Below are positions 58,760-64,000 of a stretch of DNA of 64,000 nt, in pieces. A model generated the notes under the pieces. That model saw only the letters and a list, made by a program, of their open reading frames with translations, did not search any database and was not told the origin of the DNA. Every line of letters begins with the position of its first letter. Position 1 is the first letter of the stretch. The translations under genes and the position numbers were made by a program. Origin of the DNA: Anagrus nilaparvatae (lineage: Eukaryota; Arthropoda; Insecta; Hymenoptera; Mymaridae); NCBI GenBank assembly GCA_022575985.1, contig JAKSXM010000007.1, positions 54,590,501-54,654,500 on the forward strand. Reading direction: 5' to 3'.

Positions 58760-59807
58760 TTTTTAGTATATGAAAATCAACATTTTTATGGCACTACGTG
58801 TTTAATTAAATTTTATTTTTTAATATGAACTTTTATAACATTGTTCTTCAGCAAATGAAAGAGTGGAGGAGTTATAGGGATGGGAAAAAAATTTTTTGTT
58901 TTATTTTGGAATAGGCAAATAATAATAGTAATGGATTTTGCAGGAAAAAAATATTGTATAATTTCCCTTCTGCAAAAAACTTATCGAGGTTGCAAAAAAA
59001 GGGGAACATTTTTCGGTTACTTGGTGTTCCGTAGGAACGGATAATCCATAAAAATTTTGATAAATAATTAGTTTGCTTTTGTAACTCGAGCAGAGCTCAA
59101 TAAAATTTTTACAGTACAATAAAAAGTAGTTTTTATATATCAGATTCCTACGGTACACTTGTAAAGAGAAACTTTTCCTGACAAATCTGAAGATGGAGTC
59201 AGCGTTTGTATTTATTGACAGAAAAAGCTGGTAGCAGAATTTATGGTCAGAAAAAAAATCCTGTTGCCACAGTTAGAATTTTTTTGGTTTCCCGTCACTA
59301 GGATTCTGGTTACCACTATCAAACTTTTGGTTGCAGCTACTAGGATTCAGGTTGTGGAAGCCGAAATTATTTTTTTTTAAATAGTTGCTAACGCCATATA
59401 GAACCTAAAGAAAAGTTGAAAACAAAATAATACACTATGGCGAAACACTGTTACGTACCTATTAGTTTAAAATTAACCAATTTATTGGTTAAATTAATAA
59501 GAATATCACAAAAATGTTTAGTTTTTTTAAGCTCCACCATGCTGCGTCGATCGCATTTTAAATGAGTGAAACTCAACTTTTTTAAAATTTTCTTTACGTT
59601 TTGAGCCATTTGCAATCGTTAAAAAAAAAAAAATAAATTCTGGCTGCCACAACCAAAACCCAGGTATCAGAAACCGAAATTTATTAAAAGTTTTATTTAT
59701 AAAAAGTTTTCTTAAATAAAATATTTCATTTTTCACATAAAACTATTGTCCAATTTTCCAATATGGCGTTTTTGAGATAAAGATTTATAAACCAAAAATT
59801 CAATCTA
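58760..59807. other. Non-coding stretch with internal short repeats
   Basis: Words such as CACTAGGATTCTGGTT and CTACTAGGATTCAGGTT repeat near 59295-59360, and GCCACAACCAAAACC near 59645 is a partial inverse. Probably a decayed repeat. No gene is called. Confidence 0.35.
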
Positions 59808-60235
59808 AATTACTCAACATTAGAAAATGATCCAATTAATGAATTTACAACGGAAGGTTACACAGCTTGTGCATTACCGCATTTATTTCCTCGAGGAATA
59901 TCAGACTTTTCACAAACTAGAGAAATGTAAGTGAAGATAATCAGTGAAAAATATAATGATAAAAGATTTGCACAAGATCCAAGCTCCAGAGTTTTTTATT
60001 TGAATACCGTTATGCGTCATGGAATGTTACAAAAAGCAGGAATTTACGCGAACAAATCGAAATTACAAAAATGTACTGTAGAGCAATTAAAAAAGAAATT
60101 AGAAATTGATAAAAACTTCTGGAAAGATATAATGGTTTATTCTTCTAAAATAAGGCCTACCAACAGTTATTGGTATTAATGATGTGACGAACTTATTACC
60201 ATGGTTAAACAGTTGAAAAAACCCAAAAAAAAAAA
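59808..60235 (+). pseudogene. Helitron Rep N-terminal (Helitron_like_N) fragment
   Basis: Reads NEFTTEGYTACALPHLFPRG, then a stop (TAA 59928-59930), KYNDKRFAQDPSSRVFYLNT, VMRHGMLQKAGIY, KDIMVYSSKIRPTNSYWY and, one frame over, CDELITMVKQLKKP. These match the LFP.G, DGRF..DPRFRYF.LN..MR and GT..YW....ELL.MV blocks of the Helitron N-terminal domain. The HUH nuclease motif itself is not preserved here, probably lost at the next insertion. Confidence 0.8.
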
Positions 60236-60269
60236 AAAAATGTATTTTAAGAATATTTCCTAAATTTAA

Positions 60270-61060
60270 GGACGCTCTGGCCAATGAATTCCCCAAATAA
60301 GACATACTGGTTATTAGAGGAAAGTCTCAGGAATCGAATGGTATGGGCCTTATAGTCGATAGTCGTGCATAATTTTGAGATACAAAGGTCCAAAGATAAG
60401 TAAATATTACATTAGTCTTATGGGAAGAATTCAGGAAGTTGATTATTTTTACCATCAAATCGCGAATTCCCGAATGCAGACAGTGATAAATTGAAAGTTC
60501 AAAGCTTAAAGAATTTATTGGTACTTTCTGAATATGAGGTATACGTGGGAAATTTCGTGTAATTAAACGAAGAAAATTTTATAACGCAGTTTTAGCAGCA
60601 AGGACGCCATGTTGTTTGTTTATTATACAAAGCGCGCGCACTAAGGTTATAGTAAATAAAAACACAAATTTAATATTATTCTTTAATTCGTAACTTCATA
60701 TTTATTAATTAAGTAATAATTTATTATTTTAAAATAAATTTTTTTCCATAAAATAATTTGTAAACTGCATTTAATATAAAATATTTATATTTATTTGATA
60801 AATATATACACGGAACGAGACACGGAAGTTTAAATTTGAGTTTTGAATTTGTTCTTTTTGCAGAAGTACTGCGTGATTAAAAAGTAATGACACATTAAAT
60901 GTAAATTAGTAAAATTAAGAGATATTTACCATTAAATTTGTAAATATTATTTAAAAAATTAATTTTTTGAATTTATAAAGTATTATTTGTATCATAAATA
61001 GTTAAATGTGTATTATTTTTTTTATCACTCAACGACTTGGGATTCAAGGCCAGAGCGTCG
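60270..61060. mobile_element. TTAA-flanked MITE of 791 bp
   Basis: TTAA at 60266-60269 and 61061-61064 flanks inverted ends that share GACGCTCTGGCC (left) and GGCCAGAGCGTC (right); the similarity continues over about 25 bp with gaps. TTAA duplication is the hallmark of the piggyBac superfamily, although the end sequence is not a canonical one. It sits inside the Helitron remnant, so it inserted later. Non-coding. Confidence 0.7.
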
Positions 61061-61717
61061 TTAACATTGTTGGTAATGAAGCAGAAGATGAAAAGTACTA
61101 TAAATTAAATTGAATTTTAAATGTACCATTTAGAAGTAATATGAAAGATATTTTAATTAATAATGTAACCCATAATACATAAAAGGAACTTCTTTAAATA
61201 TTACAGAAGAAAGTAATATAAAACAAGAATATCATGACATAGAAGAAATCCCTGATTCCATAAATGATGGCATGGTTAGAAATCCTTTTGAATATTTATT
61301 CGGATACTGTGATACTATTTAAACAATTGAATTAGGAAAAAGACCAATTGATATATGCTACAATTGGAGTACAAAAGACGAAAATATACCATCTAAAAGT
61401 GATATAGATACATTTTTAATAATTATAAATTAGAACATTTAAACAAACAAAATCCGGATGCCAAGATAACTAATACTTCGACATCCAATATGATCAAGAG
61501 AGTAATAGTAAGGGAAAGCAGGATCAGGAAAAAGAACAGTAATAAAAGAAATTGTAAAAATAATAACAACTGCTTTTGGTGAGGATGCAGTCGAAATGAC
61601 AGCACCTACTGGCATGGCTACTATGAATGTATATGGAAAAACATTTAACTCTTTACTAAAATTACCATTGAATTACAAACAATTTCGTTTATTAGAAAAT
61701 CAAAAAGCAAAGAGATA

Positions 61718-62286
61718 CAATATAAGTATCAGTAACTATCTCTATGAACAAATATAATAATCTTATATTTCAAAGATATATAAGACATTTTTATACCATT
61801 AATTTTATTTAAAAATTTTTTTTTTTACAATTTTAAATAAATTATTTAAATTTTTTAATTGATGTTAAATAATTTTTTAAGATAAATTAATAAAGCGGGA
61901 TTCGATCCCACGACCTTTGGTTTGCCGGACTAACGCTGTACCAACAAGTTGTCAAGAGTGGACACCACAGGAGACAATCAGAATCAATTTCTTTAATTCA
62001 GGAGGCAACGTTTTAGATCTAGTGCCAAATTTATATTAATTATCGAATCCCGATCGAGACAAATTGATGGACAATTTTTTTCATTCAAAACCACTTTTTT
62101 AAGTTAAATTATTAATTAATTTATCTTAAAAAATTATTTAACATCAATTAAAGAATTTAAATAATTTATTTAAAATTGTAAAAAAAAAAATTTTAATAAA
62201 ATTAATGGTATGAAAATGCATTATAAATCTTTGAAATATAAGATTATTATATTTGTTCGTAGAGATCGTTACTGATACTTATATTG
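61718..62286. mobile_element. MITE with long inverted repeats and tRNA-like loop
   Basis: Left arm (61718-61890) and right arm (about 62112-62286) are complementary over about 165-170 bp with few mismatches, starting CAATATAAGTATCAGTAAC. ATAT may be the target duplication, but the palindromic ends make it ambiguous. It splits the Helitron helicase between KAKRYN and NMTNVKL. The loop carries a tRNA-like segment on the minus strand. Little divergence between arms suggests it is younger than the Helitron. Confidence 0.75.
61895..61955 (-). ncRNA. tRNA-like segment in MITE loop
   Basis: The minus strand reads TTGGTACAGCGTTAGTCCGG (A-box-like), then GGTCGTGGGATCGAATCCC (T-arm-like, GGGATCGAATCCC pairing cleanly) and GC. 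No full acceptor stem is present, so this is a tRNA-derived promoter-like module and not a tRNA gene. Confidence 0.45.
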
Positions 62287-63397
62287 AATAATATGACGAA
62301 CGTTAAATTAATTTAATTAAAAAAATTACAATCTGATTTAAAAAATTTAAAATTTTTGATAAATGACGAAATGTCATTAATAGGATTACGCACTTTATAC
62401 CAAATAGAATCGCGGTGTAGAGAAATTTTGGCTAATGAAATTGATGAATTATTTAGTGGATTAATAAATAAAGTTAATAATTAAATTAATTATCAATTTA
62501 TCCGGTGATTTTAACCAATTAACATCCGTACAGAACTGCAGCAATATTTACTACAAGAAAACATACTGATGAAATGCAATCACAGCGAAAACTTGTTTTT
62601 AAAGTGTTTCAGAAATATTTATGTTTACAAAATGCACACCGACAAGAAGGTAAGCAAATGCCATATTCTAAATTATTAGACGAAATTGCCAATACTGAAA
62701 TATCACAGGAAAATTATGAAGCATTACGCAATAGACGATAAAATATAATACCAAAAAATGAATTAGATTTATTTCAGCATGCTATACACTTATACCCGAA
62801 ATTCTTACAAGTAGATGCACATAACGAAAAGAATTTAAAAAACACTGGAAACCCAGTAGCTCACATTATAAGAACAAATGTACTTATAATGCGTTCAGGA
62901 TTACAAAATATTCTATACTTATCTAAAAATTGTCGTGTTATATTATTGAAAAACTTATGGACTGCTGGAGGTTTAATCAATGGTACTTTAGGGTATGTCA
63001 TAGAAATAATTTATTCAGAAAATGATTCACCGCCGCAATTACCTGAAGCAATCATGATAGAATTTGACAATTACTGAGGACCATATTTATATAAAAAATT
63101 TTTTTCCGATAACTCCACTAACCCGTACATTGACGCATAATAAAATACAATGCAACAGAACACAAATTCCACTTAAATTATCTTATTCGAATTTAAAATT
63201 AAAATTATTTATATACTAAATCATATAAATATGAAATGAAAATACTTTTATTATTAATAATAAAATTATTACTTATCTTTAAAATTATTTTTTTATAAGA
63301 AATCAGAATTTTATGGTTTATAAGGAATTATTAGATAAATCTATAAATTTTCAGTGGCTTCGCTCAGTCTCACACATATTCGCGGTAATCTAGTGTT

Positions 63398-64000
63398 GTA
63401 TTATTACACAAAAAATTTTTTTTCTCACTTTTTAATGAATAGAACTTTGGTTCTCTTAGCTGAGAGCCAAGATAATAGATTAACTAGTTTCGATAGAATA
63501 CAAAAGATGTGTTAATTAATTTACGTGCCTTCATTTCATCTTCCTACCTTAGCCCTGACCTAACATTTTACAAACTTATATAAAAAACTATTATTTATCC
63601 TGCTGAAAGAAAACTACAATCTATAGCTATAAATAAATTTAATTTCTTGAATAATTATTCCCAGTACCTTGTGTTTATTTTATTTGGGCTTTTGGGTCTA
63701 GAACTCTAGAACTTAAGTCTCAATGTTATTAGATATAGATTCTAAGGTTTCTATTTCCAAACCATGCTACTATATCTTATAAATCAACGCAAAAACTTTC
63801 GATTGATCACAGTTTTTAGCCTACTTTTAACTCTTACAAATACCACAGAAGAACGATAAAATCTATACTCTTTCGAAGCGCAGAAATCGCATTTATTTAC
63901 TCAGCTATGTTCACCTTTTTATCTGCAGATATTCAATCGAAAACATACATGTGCATATAATACGATCTAAAAATGCTAGATACGTTTCCATAAACTGTGG
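63398..64000. other. Non-coding end of window
   Basis: From 63655 the words TTATTTGGGCTTTTGGGTCT and AGAACTTAAGTCTCAATGTT follow the order of the GGGCCTNCT foldback family, a diverged arm fragment cut by the window end. The rest shows nothing. Confidence 0.4.

Larger units (their letters stand above)
61065..63190 (+). pseudogene. Helitron helicase (Pif1-like) remnant
   Basis: Blocks in order: LNVPFRSNMKDIL; a Walker A region GKAGSGKRTVIKEIV (61512 onward); TAPTGMATMNVYGKTFNSLL; then, after the nested MITE, LINDEMSLIGLRTLYQIESR (Walker B, DEMS), LSGDFNQLTSVQ, VFKVFQKYLCLQNAHRQEG, HAIHLYPKFLQVDAHNEK and RVILLKNLWTAGGLINGTLG, ending LPEAIMIEFDNY. These are the Pif1-family helicase motifs of Helitrons. 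Residue order GKR-T in Walker A departs from GK[ST], and numerous stops and shifts show it is dead. Confidence 0.85.
59808..63395 (+). mobile_element. Decayed Helitron with nested insertions
   Basis: Rep-side (59808-60235) and helicase-side (61065-63190) coding remnants in the same order and orientation as a Helitron RepHel protein, interrupted by two MITEs (60270-61060 and 61718-62286). A candidate 3' end, TAATCTAGT, lies at about 63389-63397, some 200 bp after the last helicase block. A convincing terminal hairpin is not obvious, and the 5' TC end was not found. Confidence 0.75.

Noticed and set aside
61512..61560. A live host P-loop ATPase
   Set aside because: The Walker A lies in a chain of Helitron helicase motifs with many stops and a non-canonical residue after GK.

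Overview
The window is AT-rich eukaryotic DNA. Short canonical GT-AG introns, an insect-style secreted lipocalin gene, many DNA transposons and miniature inverted-repeat elements, and no operons or bacterial RNA genes point to an arthropod, most likely an insect. An AT-rich parasitoid wasp or a similar small insect is a guess from base composition and transposon content only. It reads as a repeat-dominated region carrying one clear host gene and possibly parts of a second.

Left part (1-18 kb): miniature elements, a decayed non-LTR reverse transcriptase, a decayed pogo/Tigger transposase with its terminal repeat, then a 2,348-bp hAT-type element (6457-8804) bounded by a perfect 8-bp target duplication. 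Its interior is two large arrays of CCGTA/TACGG palindromes. A 19-bp minisatellite open in all six frames, a Helitron-like 3' end and a 140-150-bp tandem repeat follow. Two short exon-like segments on the plus strand (6108-6237 and 15811-15913) may belong to an unrecognised host gene.

Middle part (18-52 kb): a nearly intact DDE transposase with zinc-finger motifs and a SWIM motif, broken by one in-frame stop (19299-21518, minus); three copies of a family starting GGTTCCTC (one with a long GT microsatellite); several foldback elements with arms of 100 to 700 bp; two more decayed non-LTR fragments; a G-rich MITE family with at least seven copies or fragments; and a foldback element (44397-46200) whose core holds the remains of a protein-coding gene.

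Right part (52-64 kb): a secreted lipocalin gene on the plus strand. Exon 1 with signal peptide lies at 52533-52688, then a 5.2-kb intron full of MITEs, then the barrel exons at 57870-58659. It has one apparent 1-nt frameshift. Downstream is a decayed Helitron (about 59808-63395) into which a TTAA-flanked MITE and a tRNA-like-bearing MITE have inserted, giving a readable insertion order.

The strongest candidates for something undescribed are the hAT element built from palindromic satellite arrays (with a perfect 84-bp palindrome), the foldback element with a coding core, and two inverted-repeat elements that each carry a tRNA-like module.
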